Shown here: positions 44,913-58,074 of the stretch, one piece after another
How the letters are laid out: the number at the start of each line of letters is the position of its first letter
How positions within the stretch are numbered: the stretch's first letter is position 1
Assembly (NCBI GenBank): GCA_030737835.1
Contig: CM060850.1
Span: 17,108,690-17,172,689, forward strand
Origin: Acorus gramineus
Lineage: Eukaryota; Streptophyta; Magnoliopsida; Acorales; Acoraceae
Direction: 5' to 3'
DNA: 64,000 nucleotides
The notes under the pieces: generated by a model
Told to the model about the DNA's origin: nothing
Databases searched by the model: none
The model's input: the letters and a program-made list of their open reading frames with translations, nothing else
Translations under genes and position numbers: made by a program

Positions 44913-45697
44913 ATGTCTCTGCATAATTTGAGACAAATCCCATCAATCAACCTACCGAAGGGATTCAAAATCCTGAAATTTCACTGGTATAACGGTCGTG
45001 GAGACCCAGACGTTCATTTAACTTCTTTTTATCTAGATGCCAGACCTTTTCTAGATAATCAACCCTTGTTAATATTCCTCTTCCAGAAATCATTGGAAGG
45101 AGAAGCATTACAATGGTGCTCCGCAATCCTGTAGACCATTTGTCAAATTTCTTGGCTATAAGCGAGAAATTTTTAGGCCGTTACGGTTACCAGAGGATTA
45201 GAACCCCCTCTATCTCAGACCTAACCGTAGAAAGGATGAGGCCTAGGGAGGAATTTGAACAGTACGTGTCTAGGTGGCGCACCCTAGTCCACAGAACTGG
45301 CCTACAACTAACGGAATGTCAAGAAATTGACATGATGTTACAGAGCCTGAGTCCAGAACTTCGTTCGAGTCGTTCGTACGAAGACTGCACCACGTACCAA
45401 CTTCTAATTGACTGCCACAACAGAATTTCCTGTTGTGCAGCCCCAGTAGTCCAAGCCCAATCCCCACCTATCAGCCATAGGGTTGGACAATGGCCAAGAA
45501 AGGTGCAAACCCCCACTGTAGAGGGGATCACACAAGTTTCAACACTCTACCCAAACGGAGCGCGGGTACCTGATCAAGGACCAGCTCTGAGACAGTATAC
45601 ACCCTGTTCATCCAAAAATGTACCACCTCGGCAAGCCAATCAAAACTTTACTCCCCGATCAGTACCCGCCCCCTTGCCAACACGACAAAACCAGTAA
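44913..45697 (+). pseudogene. gag-like remnant of element D
   Basis: LPKGFKILKFHWYNGRGDPD, QKSLEGEALQWCS and MRPREEFEQYVSRWR are the conserved capsid-region motifs of Tat/Ogre-lineage gag. Broken fossil. Confidence 0.75.
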
Positions 45698-46159
45698 TTC
45701 GAAGCCCTTAAGTCCATAACCCCATATTTCAAAATCAGGGTCAATCCAGAACTCCCCCTGCCTACTCTGCTCCCCCAAGAGCACAAAGTTTAGCCCCTAG
45801 GCAGCCTACACAGGGCCCCTACAATGAAGTCTCCCCTTCCAACATTTTATGGCCCAAGACAAGTAGGAAAGAGAGACTCTTATCCACCTCTCCCAGAAAC
45901 CTTAACAAATGTTTTTAGGGTAATGGTAACCACCAATAGTATCTCTCTCCTTGTAGCTAAACCCCTGCTCCCAGGAGTAAACACTACACATTATTTCTAG
46001 TACCATCAGCAGCATGGTCACACTGTAGATGGCCCCTATCGTCCAATGACCATCTCCTTCACTGACAAGGACCTTCCTTACCCAAGCTACGAGTATATCC
46101 CCTCCATGTTCGCGGGCAACACCAGCCATACCACTAAACAACATTTTTGTCGATCCAGG

Positions 46160-46450
46160 GTCAGGGATGAACATCATGACTTGTTCCACCTACCAGGAAA
46201 TGCCCAAGCAAGGCCGCCCCTTTGTTCAGCTGGTACACTCCACTATCCAAGCTTTCAACCATTCCGGGAAGACCATTTACGGTCTCGGGTTATTCGAGCT
46301 AGCCATTGGTCCCCTAATTTGTGAAACAGAATGCTTCGTGGCCAACATTGACACGAGGTACCCTCTAATGCTGGGATGACCATGGTTGGACAGTATCCAG
46401 GCCATCTGATCTCCAAGACATCAATGTCTCCGATTACCATTCATGGGTCA
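46160..46450 (+). pseudogene. Protease-like remnant of element D
   Basis: It shows HSGKTIYGLGLFELAIGP and DTRYPLMLG followed by a PWLDSIQAI piece, the C-terminal part of the aspartic protease in Tat-lineage elements (YxxLLGRPWI-like). Broken fossil. Confidence 0.6.
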
Positions 46451-48479
46451 CATACTGACTATCTGGGGAGAGGTACGAAAACGAAGATAACTGGGTCTTA
46501 CACAATATGTTTGCACTAACCTTGCACCCGGATATCGAATCTGAAGGCAATAGCCCACCCAAATCCCCCTACAGCACCTGATACCTCCCTGAAGGGTCGG
46601 CCGGTGTTATGCCTGTGTCATTTAGAGCCATTTCGGTTAAGCCTTGGTCACATCTAGGTAATTCAGGACCTTTTTCTTTTTTGATAAGAGTTGCTAAAAT
46701 TTTTTGGCTTTTAACCACCTGCGGGAGTTGAAGTACTCTGATTGAAAATCTAACTGCATATTATGGGTCCTGGTACCGTTTTGTACTACCCATAAAAATT
46801 TCATCAAATTCCGATAACGTTTTGAAAAATATGCAGTTCCGAATCGCATCCGGGTTTGGCCGTTACTGGGTTTCAGTGGGTGAGATATTTTTGAGTGTGT
46901 GGTGCTTCTCTGCACGCTTCCCAATAAAGCAAAAATGAGTGGTTGAGTGAGGGTGAGCCTAACCCTAACCTCACCACCCCTTATGGTCACCCCTAGACAC
47001 TATTTGGGCATGAAAATGACCTTTTTGCCCTCTCTCTCTCTCTCTCTTGCCCCTCTCTCCCAATTTGTGGATCTCTCTTTCTCTCCCTCTCATGGTCTCT
47101 TTTTGTCACGCCCCAGGGCGGCCGTCCCCGGGATGCGGCAAGGGTATATATGATATCAGCAATCTATACAAGAGGTCAATAATATACTCAAACAATATCA
47201 ACAATGACAACACAGACAACAAAGAGGCTTACATGATATATACACAAATAGCAGAAGCTAAAAGACTGAATCTGTAATTCAAAGACATATTACAGACTCG
47301 ATACATAATCAACTGTCCTGTGAGAGCCAATATATACACGACATCCAAATATAATACAAACGCGTGCTCAAGCACGGAATACAATACATACAAGCAAAAG
47401 GGGGGATGCTGAATGGCCTCTCACACGAAGAACGTGACGCTGCTCCGCTACTGCTGACGTGCCTCAGGGAGCTCCTCCTGCTGATCCAACTCAGATACCA
47501 CTGGAGAAAAAATATATGCGAGGGGTGAGCCACACGCTCAGTGAATAGCACAACTCATGCATCACAATTCATATTAACCTCAAATCATTCAAAGCCTCTA
47601 AGTGGCAACAACTACACAAACCAGTGGGTCGCTCATCGCCAACCCACTACACCCTCACCCTCAAACTGGTGACATGGTCTTTTGGGACTGACTAGGCTGT
47701 TAATCACCCTTGGTCCACCGATAGCCTCTCCTCCACACCGTAGCTCGCTTGGTCTACTCCCACGATTCAGCATAGTCCGAAACCAAATCAGGAGGTGCCT
47801 ACTGATGGGAGCCCTCTGTCAGGACGGCCTGTCTAACGCTGAGAAGTCCCTACACGGATCCAACGAAGGGAAGAGAAACAACCTACCCACACGGATACGA
47901 TCCACTTGGATCCGCCGACACCAATCTCAACTCTACAAATGTCATGAATTCTTCAGAATTCCTCCAGGGCGCATAACTAAGATGCGGGGAAGCATATATT
48001 ATAACCACAAGGTTATAATATTCTCTAAGGCATGCTAACTTTAAAACTCGCATTTGATTTAAATAAATAAAACTAAATGGGACGCATGCGAAGGTCGAGG
48101 CTTCCCTAGCATGAAAACATAGTAATCAGGATGCTTGGGCCTTTACACATATCATAAGGGTGCATATCCCTAACATGCAAGGCCTAGGGTGGCATGGATA
48201 CTACATAATAATCATGCATGCATAGTTTACAATTAATACTATCTAATATGCAATTATGGTGCCCCAGGGGAGGGCAATGCACGCCTACGTGCATTGAACG
48301 CCTCCCAACTGGGTTGGATTGTCCCACTCACCAATACCCCGGTCGTCGCGTGATCGCCCGTCAAGATCTGCAAGACATGGGAAACCAAAATGGTGAGTAA
48401 AATACACAAATATGCAAGAAATACGGTAAAAATACCCAAGACTAGGACAAGCATGCATACGGGCCCGTACGCACGCGAG

Positions 48480-48990
48480 TCCGAGTGCTCCGACTCACTC
48501 CCGCACCGCCAGGCAGCCATGCGCACGGCCACCCGCACGCACACGCACGGGTGCGCACACATGCACGCACGCTCGCGCCCCGGGCGCACTGCCGTGCCCC
48601 AGTCCGCGCACCCAGGCGTGCTGCCACGCCCCTGCCAACACGAGCCCCCAGACACGCTGCCTTGCACGCGCGCACGCTCGCGCCCCTGCCAACACGCACA
48701 CCCGCGCCCCGGGCGCACTGCCGCGCCCCGGGTGCACCCGCGCGTACTGCGCCCCAGCGCAGCACCTCGTGCGCACACCCGCACGCACTGCGCCCCAGCG
48801 CAGTACCCCCGCGCGCACTGCGCCCCCTGTGCAGCACCCGCTCGCACGCCCGTGCGTACAGCCCGCGCGTACACGCGCACGCCTGCCAGCGCGCCCGACT
48901 GCGCGCCTGCGCCTGCCTGCACTTACCTGCGTGCGCAGGCTCGCGCGCACGCGCGCCCGAGCCACTCCCACACCACCAACAGCCGCCAAC
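48480..48990. repeat. CpG-rich hypervariable block of LTR H
   Basis: Same type as in the other LTRs, shorter (about 0.5 kb). The long open frames through it are not genes. Confidence 0.8.
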
Positions 48991-49337
48991 AGCGCCCCCC
49001 CAACCCCCTAACCACCATGCATACCCATACGCAACCCTAAACAAGCATCTACACAAGAAAAAGGAGGGAAGAAAGCTCACCCAAAGGGATGAAGGAAAGG
49101 AGGGAACTTCGGGTGCTCTTCGCGCACCGATTTGCCACCACCAAGACCACCACCACCAAGCCCTCTTCTCAGCCTAAGAGTGGCTGAAAACAGAGGTAAA
49201 AGGGGTCCATAAGGGGAGGAAAAACAAAGGGGAATGAAAATCTAAGACCATAGGAAGATAGATCGGGTCCTCACCTTCCTTTTCTCCTTCTAGGGTTTTC
49301 TTGTTCAACCACTCTAGCTAGATCATATGGGGGATTT

Positions 49338-49339
<2 letters not shown>

Positions 49340-49376
<37 letters not shown>
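49340..49376. repeat. (GA)n microsatellite in LTR H
   Basis: An uninterrupted GA run of about 36 bp, in the region that in the other LTR copies holds a GA-rich leader. Confidence 0.85.
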
Positions 49377-49379
<3 letters not shown>

Positions 49380-50254
49380 AAATGGAGAAGATGATGAATA
49401 GTGCAACTATTCTTGGGCGTGGACTTCTTTAAGGCACACACACACACCACACACACACTCACTTACACTCACTTACACTTAGGGAAAAAATTAGGTTAAG
49501 TTAGGTTTAGGTGTACTTTGACCCTAGTCAACCCAACCACACTAGAAAACAAAACCAATTGACCAAGTCAAGGGTCAACTTTGACCAAGTCAAGTCTCCC
49601 AATGACTTTTCGCTTGGTCAAAACCCGGATACGATTCGGAACTGTGAAATTCTGAAACGTTACCGGAATTCGATGAAATTTTCGTGAGTGGCTTGAAATG
49701 GCACCAGGACACATAATATGCAGTTAGATTTTCAATCGGAGTCCTCAAGCTCAGGATGATAGCTAAAAGTCTAAAATTTTAGCGGTTCCGATCGAAAAAA
49801 AAAAGTTGAAAAACTGCCAGAATGCTCCAATGGTGACCAGAAGGTTAAAAGTGACACATATATAACACTTTTTCCCCTCTTTGTGTGTGGAAAAGAAGGA
49901 GGAAGAAGCAAAAGAAGGAGAAGGTGAAGGAGGAAGAGAAGGTGTGTCTTGTGTATGTGTTGTTGTTGATGTAAATTCTCCTCTATCAAGCTCCCTCTCA
50001 TGCCTTCCCCTCCCTGTTTTTTAGCCAAAGAAGGTTGAGGAGGGCTGTGGAGGTGGTGGTAGTGGTGGTGTTGGTCGAGGTGGTCACGGGTGCATCGAGG
50101 GCCCCCGAATCTCCCCCTTTCATTCCCTCACCCTTGGTGAGCTCTTCCCCTTCTTTTCTTTAGTTTTTCATGGCTTTAGAGGTTGTTGAAAAGTCATGCA
50201 TGCTAGGTAGTTGGTTTAGGGTGAGTGAGGAGTGTGGGGGAGGGGTTAAAGAAG

Positions 50255-50610
50255 TTAAATGGTGGCTGGGCGCGCACGCGGATCTGTCCGCGGGCATGCG
50301 CGCGCAGATGCCCGAGCAGAGAAGCGCAGGCGGGCGCGTGAGCGCGGAGTGGCCGCACAGGTTCGCGCGGGCACTGGTAGCGCGCACGATGCGCGCGGGG
50401 TCGTGCGCACGAGTACGAGCAGGCGCGCGTGGGGCAGCGTGTTTGGGCTCGCCTGGGCATATGGCAGGGCGCCAGTGTGCACGCGCGTGTGCGTGCGCGT
50501 GCACGCGCGTGTAGGGGCACGCGTGGGGCTGCCCAAGGGCTCAAGTAGGTGCTAGCGCACTCGGGCATGCGTGCGTACGCGCGTGCTTGCATGCGTGCGA
50601 GCCCGTATGC
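50255..50610. repeat. CpG-rich hypervariable block of LTR C
   Basis: Short version (about 350 bp) with GCGCGTGTGCGTGCGC-type alternating runs, between donor-like GGTGAGC (from 50137) and the acceptor-like region near 50698. Confidence 0.8.
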
Positions 50611-52294
50611 GTGCATGTCTAAGTCTTTGATATTTCTAGTAAATTTCTAAGTGTTATAATGTGGTTATACTCACCATTCTGATGCTTTTACCTTGCAAAT
50701 CTCGTCGGATGGGATGCGCGAGGTCCCGGGTTGCGGTGAGTGGTTTGATCCAACCCCTCGAGATGCGCTCGACGCGCGTAGTTGTGCGTCGCGCATCGAT
50801 GGGGCACCCTAGCTATACTACTTGTGTAGATAAGTAGTATGGCCATGCTTAAACTATAATAGGTTAGATATCTTGCATGCTAGGCTTATATTGCATGTAT
50901 TGTATCCATGTATGAATGAATGTATTGCATACACCCCTCTAGTATGTGCATGTATTTTCTGTAATGTGTATGGATGTATAGAATAGGGCATGCCTTAGGT
51001 GGTATTGTAATACTACTCCTACCATATTAATTGGAATATCCAGCATGATTAAGTCTGGGTTAATAATGAGCACATGCCTAATATTCCCTTGCGATAAGAC
51101 TCGAGGGCGTGGTGTAGTTGTTGCGCCCATGCTAATGGGGCAAAGCTATGACCAACTTCAAGAGATGATGATCTCTCTCTCGCCCTCTCCCTCTGCACGA
51201 ACTGAGTAAGTAGATGCGATTTCCTACTCGACTCAGGTTCGTTTGGAATATTGGCATGCACTTGTTAGTGCGTGAGATCGCGCTTGACCCTTCCCTTTTA
51301 AGTTGGTGATATCCAACGCATGCTTAAGTTATGCCTTGTGTGCTCATATGATTAATGGCCATGTATGCATGTTTAAGTGGGCCATACCATGTATGCATGT
51401 TGTATGATTTGTTGTTTATGATGTAAATCCATTTTAGGAGCTACCCTTATAGTCAATTATTAGATGATTGTGTATATGGTTCATGCACATAGCTATGATA
51501 TGATTCTCCTGTTATATATATGCACATGTTAAAACTAATTAGGCCTATCTGAAATAGGCATGGGTATGACCCGCTGTCGGGATGTACCTCATTAGTTAGT
51601 GCGCGAGCGATGTAATCGCCCTTGCATCCATGTGATGCACTTGAATGGAATTCAGGAGAATTCATTTGTTGTATCGGTTTTGTTAAACCGGTAGCTTTGG
51701 CATTAAGTTAGGCCTACCCGTGCTAGGCGTGTATATGAACCGCTTGTTAGGTTATGTGCCTTGGGATTATTTCTGCATGAGAGCAAAGGTAACCCCCTCG
51801 CGTCTAAGCGATGCACTCGTATGGGAGTCCAAGAGTATTCGTTATCATCGATATGTAATTATCGAGCGTAGTTGACTTTCCCATAGGGTTCGCTTTGCGA
51901 ACGTGGGGTGCTTCCTCCCGACATCGTCGTGCGTTGAACACCCTAGCGTCGAAGCTGTCCTGTTTGGGTGCCACCACTTGTAGGTGCTACTGATGCGTAT
52001 CGCGGTACGCATCTGGCTGATGTACTGATCGTGGAAGGTTGACAGGTAGAGGCTACGCGGGAGAGGGCTACCAGATGATTTTTGCGAGCGTGGAATCGTT
52101 CTCCCCTTCTTCGGATCCGCGTTGAAGCTACCCGACGTTAAAGCTGTCCTGACAGAGGGCTCCCACCTGTAGGTACTACCGATGCGTTCGACAGATGTAC
52201 TGATCATGGGAGTATACCAGGTAGAGGCTACTCGGGAGAGGGCTACCGGATGACAAAGGGTGTAGAACAAAAGGTTTTCTTCCAACAGTCCTGT

Positions 52295-52560
52295 GTCACC
52301 CTTAGGGGTGAGGGTGAGGATGAAGTGAAGTCACGTCGCCACGTGACCCATTCATTTTTTGTCTGTTCCCATAGTTGTTGGGTCCGGTTACGTGTCGATA
52401 TTCGGAGACATCGTTGGGCAGTTATCTTGATGTAGATGATCCAGTAGTGTTGTGTAGACCAGTAATTCCGCGTCTCTTCGACCAACGGTATGGTCTCTCC
52501 CCAAAAGTCCCAAGAGTCTTCCTCCGGGAGTGAGGGTGAGGTTGGTCGCGCCGCCACGTG
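52295..52560 (+). repeat. LTR minisatellite region with GGGTGAGG runs (C)
   Basis: Two units: GGGGTGAGGGTGAGGATGAA and GGGAGTGAGGGTGAGG, with CCACGTGACC parts between. Confidence 0.65.
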
Positions 52561-53092
52561 ACCTTGTTATCCATTGGGTTTCCACCCATGTATTCCTTGA
52601 AAGGAAATTGCTTTAGTATTGAACTGTTGTATTGGTGATTGGTTTCCAGCCACTCACTGAGCTTGTAGCTCACCCCTCGCATACTGTTTCTTTTCAGGGG
52701 CAGTGTTGGGCGTGGAGCTGGAGCTTCCTTGTGGCGTGGTCTTATGTGCGTGGAGCGTTCTGTCCGGTGGGTGGCGAGTGCGAGGCTGTCAGCAGTCCTA
52801 GAGTCATTATTTATGTATTGTAAATCGTGCATGTGGCACAGGGTGTATTTTATTTGGACTAGACTTGGCTCTCACAGGACATTGATTGTATATTCAAGTC
52901 TGTAATGATATTTTTGGTTTACAGACTTATTGATATTTTATGCTTCTGCCTTTTCAGTTGAGTTATCAGTTATCATTGCTTGCCAGCTTGTGTGTTATTT
53001 ATTGGAGTCATTGTTGACCTCTTGTACTTGATAGCTGATACTATATATATTGCCACGTCTCGGGGACGGCCGCCCTGGGGCGTGACAAAAGT

Positions 53093-53105
53093 TGGTATCA
53101 GAGCC
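53093..53105 (+). other. Primer binding site of element C (tRNA-iMet)
   Basis: TGGTATCAGAGCC, five bases after the LTR end at 53087. Confidence 0.9.
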
Positions 53106-53540
53106 TGGTCCTGTCAGAGCCTAAGTCTAGTCGTATAGATGATGAGTCGTAGGATTGTCATCCGAGTACTCTTGTTTTAGAAGTTTATCTTAGGTTGCTG
53201 ACATGCCTCCTCGCATCCGTGGACGTGGACGTGGCCACCCCTGGACCCCCCTTAAGTTGTCGACTGGGTCGACTGATTAGGGTCAGTTGTTGGATCCCTT
53301 GTTCTAGGATTAAGGCTTGGGTAGGAGATTCCAGCCCAGTAGTATGATAGTGATGAATTGGTTGCAATTTCTAAGGTATGGATTGCGTCTTGATAATGGA
53401 GCTTCTTTCCCGTGCATCGGTATTGCTGGTAACCATGGAGTTCGCGTGCAGCTCCAGTTTCAAGTTTTGTGGCATATTGCTCATTAAGGAGTGATATCTT
53501 CTTCCAGTCTTCCTACTCAGGATTAAGGGGCCTTGCGGGG

Positions 53541-53870
53541 GGAAAAGAACCACAGAAAAAGAAAAATAGATGAAAAGAGGTTAAGAGCTGCGGACCATGC
53601 CCAGGCCTACCAGAGGAGGGTGGCAAGGGGATTTGACACGAAAGTAATAAAAAAAAAATTTTAAATTGGGGAGCTAGTACTTAAGAAAATTATGCCATCA
53701 AGACAGCCCCACCCCAAAGGCAAGCTGCAACCCACATGGGAGGGACCCTATGTGATCACCCATGCCTACTCCGAGAATGCCTACCGCTTGGTGGATGCCG
53801 AAGGTGTCGAAGTCTCAAGTTCGTGGAATGCACTTTATCTAAAGAAATTCCATGCATAAAACTCTCAATA
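53541..53870 (+). pseudogene. Integrase C-terminal remnant of element D
   Basis: It shows AYQRRVARGFDTKV, KLGELVLKKIMPSRQPHPKG, TWEGPYVITHAYS and AYRLVDAEG, ending LKKFHA. This is the C-terminal integrase end of Tat/Ogre-lineage elements (GDLVLKK...NWEGPYxV...LKKYY) and carries no chromodomain, unlike the Tekay elements around it. Confidence 0.75.
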
Positions 53871-54754
53871 TGTTATGCCTGTGTCATTTGGAGCCATTTC
53901 GGTTAAGCCTTGGTCACTTCTGGGTCATTCAGGGCCTTTTTAATTTTTCGATCGGAGCCGCTAAAATTTTGGCTTTTAGCCACCTGCGGGAGTTAGAGTA
54001 CTCTGATTGAAAATCTAACTGCATATTATGGGTCCTGGTACCGTTTAGTACTACCCATAAAAATTTCAACGAATTCCGGTAACGTTTTGAAAAATATGTT
54101 GTTCTGAACCGTATCCGGGTTTTTGAGAGTTCCTAGTTTGATTAGTCGAATAGTGTGAGATATTTTGGTGAATGTGGTGACCTTGGGTAACCTTACCCCC
54201 CTTTGCTTAGTGGTGAAGCAACCACTTGGTTATTTTGCTTGTTAGAGGGTGAGAATAGGTTAGGTTCACCCCCACATTTTTCCATTACACTCACCCCCCC
54301 CCCCATGTGAGAAAAGTCTCTCTCTCTCCCTCTCCCACTCCCTACATGGACTCCTCTTGGGCTCTCTTTCTCTCTTTCACACACATCCCCCATGTGTTTG
54401 TGTTAATGCCTCAAAGAGAAGAGAAGGAGAAGGTGAAGGAGGAAGAGCAAGGTTTGTGTAGGTGTTGTTGTTGTTGATCCTCCTCTCTCTAGCTCCCTTT
54501 ACATGTCTTTCCCTCCTCTGTTTTCAGCCAAGAAGGCCTGGTGAGAGGCTGAAGAGGAGGCGTGGTGGTGGTTGAGGTGGCCGTGGGCACGTCGAGAGCC
54601 CCGCATCTCCCCCTTTCCTTTCCCTCTTTTGGTAAGTCCTCTTCCCCTTCTTCTTGATTTTTTTGGGCTGTTGGGATGGTTGGGGAGGTCATGCATGCTA
54701 GGTAGATGGGTTAGAGTGTGTGTGAGGGGTTGGGGAGGGTTAAAAAGGGGTTAA

Positions 54755-55095
54755 GGATGGCTGGGCGTGCGCAGGGGCCTGTCTGCGCGCGTGCGCGCGC
54801 AGGCGCCGCGCAAAGAGGTGCTGGCAGGCGCAGGCGGGCGCGTGCGTGCGGGCGTGCGGGTGCGAGGGTGCGCGCGGACGCTGGCAGCGAGCGGGGTGCA
54901 CGCGCGCGGGGCAGTGCGCCTGGGCGTGTGTCTGGGCGCGCGGCTGGGTGCCAGTGCGCGCGCGCGCGTGCGTGCGCGTGCGTGCGCGTGCTGGGGCATG
55001 CGTGGGGCTGGCCAGGGGCTCGGGTAGGTGCTGGGGCACTTGGGCATGCGTGCGTACGCGCGTGCTCGCATGCGTGCGAGCCCGTATGCGTGCAT
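54755..55095. repeat. CpG-rich hypervariable block of LTR C2
   Basis: About 340 bp, with GCGCGCGCGTGCGTGCGC runs, between donor-like TTTGGTAAG (intron start 54632) and acceptor-like CCTTGCAG (end 55177). Confidence 0.8.
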
Positions 55096-56734
55096 GTCTA
55101 AGTCTTTGGTAATTCTAGTGATTTCTAAGTGTTAAATTGTGATGTTACTCACCAAATTTGATGCCCTTACCTTGCAGATCTCGTTGGATGGGATGCGCGA
55201 GGTCCCGGGTTGCGGTGAGTGGTTCGATCCAATCCCCCCCCTCGGGATGCGCTCGACGCGCGTAGTCGCGCGTCACGCATCGATGGGGCCCCCTAGCTAT
55301 ACTACTTGTGTAGATAAGTAGTATGGCCATGCTTAAGCTATAATATGTAGATATCTTGCATGCTAGGCTTATATACATGTATTGTATTCATGTATGAATG
55401 ATTGTGTTGCATGAGCCCCTCTAGTATGGGCATGTATTTTTGGTAATATGTATGGATGTATAGAATATGGCATGCCTTAGGTAGTATTGTAATACTACTC
55501 CCACCATATTAATTGGAATATCCAGCATGAATAAGTCTGGGTTAATAACAGGCACCTGCCTAATATTCCCTTGCGATAAAACTCAAGGGCGTGGTGTAGT
55601 TGTTGCGCCCATGCTAATGGGGCAAAGCTATGACCAGCTTCATGAGATGATGATCTCTCTCGCCCTCTCCCTCTGAACGAAATGAGTAAGTAGATGCGAT
55701 TTCCTACTCGACTCAGGTTCGTTTGGAATATTGGCATGCACCTGTTAGTGCGCGAGATCGCGTTTGACCCTTTTTTTTAAGTGGACGATATCCAACGCAT
55801 GCTTAAGTTAGGCCTTGTGTGCTTACGTGATTAATGACCATGTATGCATGTTGTATGATTTATTATGATGTAAATCCATGTTAGGGAGTGTCCCTATAAT
55901 TATTAGATGATTGTGCATATGGTTCATGCACATAGCTAGATATAATTCTCCTGGATATATTTATATGCGCATGTTAAAAACTGATAGGCTTATCTGAAAT
56001 AGGCGTGGGTATGACCCGCTGTCGGGTTGTACCTTATTAGTTAGAGTGCTAGCGATGTAATCACCCCGTGCATCCGAGCGATGCACTCGTTTGGAATTCA
56101 GGAGAATTCATTATCTTATCGGTTTTGTTAAGCCGGTAGTGGGGCATTAGGCTAGGCCTACCTGTGCTAGGCGTGTATATGAACCGCCTGTTGGGTTATG
56201 TGCCTTGGGATTATTTCTGCGTGAGAGCAGAGGCAACCCCCTTGTGTCCGAGCGACGCAACCATGTGGGAGTACAATAGTGTTCGCTCTCATCGATATGT
56301 GATTATCGAGAGTAGTTGCTTTCCATGGGTTCGCTTTGCGAACATGGAATGTTTACTCTCAATGTCGTCCGTGCTGAAGAGGCCCGGGTTGTAGCTGTCT
56401 TGACAGAGGACTCCCATCCATAGGTACCACCGATGCGTTCGGGGGCGTACTGATCGTGGGAGTGTACCAGGTAGAGGCTACCCGGGAGAGGGTTAACGAA
56501 TGATATTGCGAGCGTGGAATCATTCTCCCCTTCGTTGGATCTGATGTAGGAACTTCCCGGCGTTGGAAAAGCTGTCCTGACAGAGGGCTCCCATCCGTAG
56601 GTACCACCGAGGCGTTCGGAAGCGTACTGATCGTGGGAGTATACCAGGTAGTGACTACCCGGGGAAAGGGCTACCGGTGGACCAAGGGTGTAGAACAGTC
56701 TAAGTCTCTTCCAAAAGTCCCAAGAGTCTCCCTC

Positions 56735-57110
56735 CAGGAGTGAGGGTGAGGATGAGGTGAAGACACATCGCCTCGTGACCCATTCGTTGTTCGTCCGTTC
56801 CCATAGTTGTTGAGTCCGGTCTCGTATCGATGTTCAAAGACATCGTTGGGCAGTTATCTCGATGTAGATGATCCAGTAGCGTTGTGTAGACCAGTAATCC
56901 CGGGTCTCCTCGACCAACGGTATGGTCACTCCCCAAAAGTCCCAAAAGCCTCCCTCCGGGAGTGAGGGTGAGGTTGGTGATTCAGTAGTGTTGTGTGGAC
57001 CAGTAATTCCGTGTCTCTTCGACCAACGGTATGGTCTCTCCCCAAAAGTCCCAAGAGTCTTCCTCCGGGAGTGAGGGTGAGGGTGAGGTTGGTCGTGCCG
57101 CCGCGTGACC
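56735..57110 (+). repeat. LTR minisatellite region with GGGTGAGG runs, three units (C2)
   Basis: Three GGGAGTGAGGGTGAGG units; two of them lie in a tandem duplication of about 120 bp (ACCAGTAAT..CGACCAACGGTATGG) at about 56885-57085. Confidence 0.7.
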
Positions 57111-57631
57111 CTGTTATCCATGAGTTTCTACCCATGTTATTCCTTGAAAGGAAATTGTTTTAGTATTGAACTGTTGTATGGTGATTGGTTTCCAGCCACT
57201 CACTGAGCTTGTAGCTCACCCCTCGCATACTGTTTCTTTTGAGGGGCAGTGTTGGGCGTGGAGTTGGAGCATCCCTGTGGCGTGGTCTTATGGGTGTGGA
57301 GCGTTCTTCCGGCGGGTGGCGAGTGCGAGGCTGTCAGCAGTCCTAGAGTCATTTTATGTATTGTAAATCGTGCATGTGGCACAGGTTGTATTTTATTTGG
57401 ACTGGACTTGGCTCTCACGGGACTGTGATTGTGTATTCGAGTCTGTAATAATGTTTTTGGTTTACAGACATTGTTTATATATTATGCTTCCGTTTTTCAG
57501 TCAGTTATCATTATCCTTGCTTTGCCACCTTGTGTGTTGTTGTTGGAGTCTTTATTGACCTCAGGTATTGATAGCTGATATTTCATTATTGCCACGTCTC
57601 GGGGACGGCCGCCCTGGGGCATGACAAAAGT

Positions 57632-57644
57632 TGGTATCAGAGCC
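57632..57644 (+). other. Primer binding site of element C2 (tRNA-iMet)
   Basis: TGGTATCAGAGCC, five bases after the LTR end at 57626. Confidence 0.9.
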
Positions 57645-58074
57645 TGGTCCTGTCAGAGCCTAAGTCTAGTCGTATAGATGATGAGTCGTAGGATTGTCAT
57701 CTGAGTACTCTTGTTTTAGAAGTTATCTTAGGTTGCTGACATGCCTCCTCGCATCCGTTGACGTGGACGTGACCCCCCTGGACCCACCCTTAAGTTGTCG
57801 GCTGGGTCGGCTGAACAGGGTCAGTTGTTGGATCCCTTGTTGCGGGATTAAGGCTTGGGTAGGAGATTCTAGCCTAGTAGTGTGATAATGATGAATTGGT
57901 CTCAATTTCTAAGGTATGGATTGCGTCTCAAAAATGAAGCTTCTTTCCCGTACATCGGTATTGATGGTAACCATGGAGTTCGCGTGCGGCACCAGTTTCA
58001 AGTGTTGAGGATGTGGCGTATTGCTCATTAAGGGGTGATGTCTTCTTCCAGCCTTCCTACTCAGGATTAAGGGG

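Larger units (their letters stand above)
47104..49867 (-). mobile_element. Solo LTR H (Tekay type) nested in LTR C
   Basis: The minus-strand LTR of 2764 bp starts TGTTATATATGTGTCAC at 49867 and ends CGTGACA at 47104, with duplication CTTTT at 47099-47103 and 49868-49872. No internal sequence. Donor-like site at 49080, acceptor-like site ending at 48368, 36-nt segment 48332-48367 and a one-unit minisatellite. It lies about 500 bp into LTR C, opposite in orientation. Confidence 0.9.
46605..53540 (+). mobile_element. Tekay-type element C, 5' LTR plus start of internal region
   Basis: LTR 46605-53087 starts TGTTATGCCTGTGTCA, a variant of the other Tekay LTR terminus, and ends GGGGCGTGACA. Net of the nested solo LTR H it is about 3.7 kb. 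A tRNA-iMet primer site and about 430 bp of leader/gag start follow (MPPRIRGRGRGH near 53203), then homology stops at about 53540 where the integrase tail of D begins. Its LTR differs from that of C2 by several percent by eye, so they are separate insertions rather than a pair. Confidence 0.8.
42881..53870 (+). mobile_element. Tat/Ogre-type Ty3/gypsy element D, split by Tekay element C
   Basis: The 5' LTR starts at 42881 (TGTAGATACCCC); then a leader, gag-like region (44913-45697) and protease-like region (46160-46450) precede the insertion of element C at 46605. The tail of its integrase reappears at 53541-53870. The rest of pol is missing, probably lost together with most of C, and LTR C2 cuts the 3' side, so no 3' LTR is seen. 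Broken many times; old. Confidence 0.7.

Noticed and set aside
46605-57626. LTRs C and C2 as the two LTRs of one element
   Set aside because: Both are followed by a primer binding site and gag start, and they differ by several percent, so they are two 5' LTRs from separate insertions.
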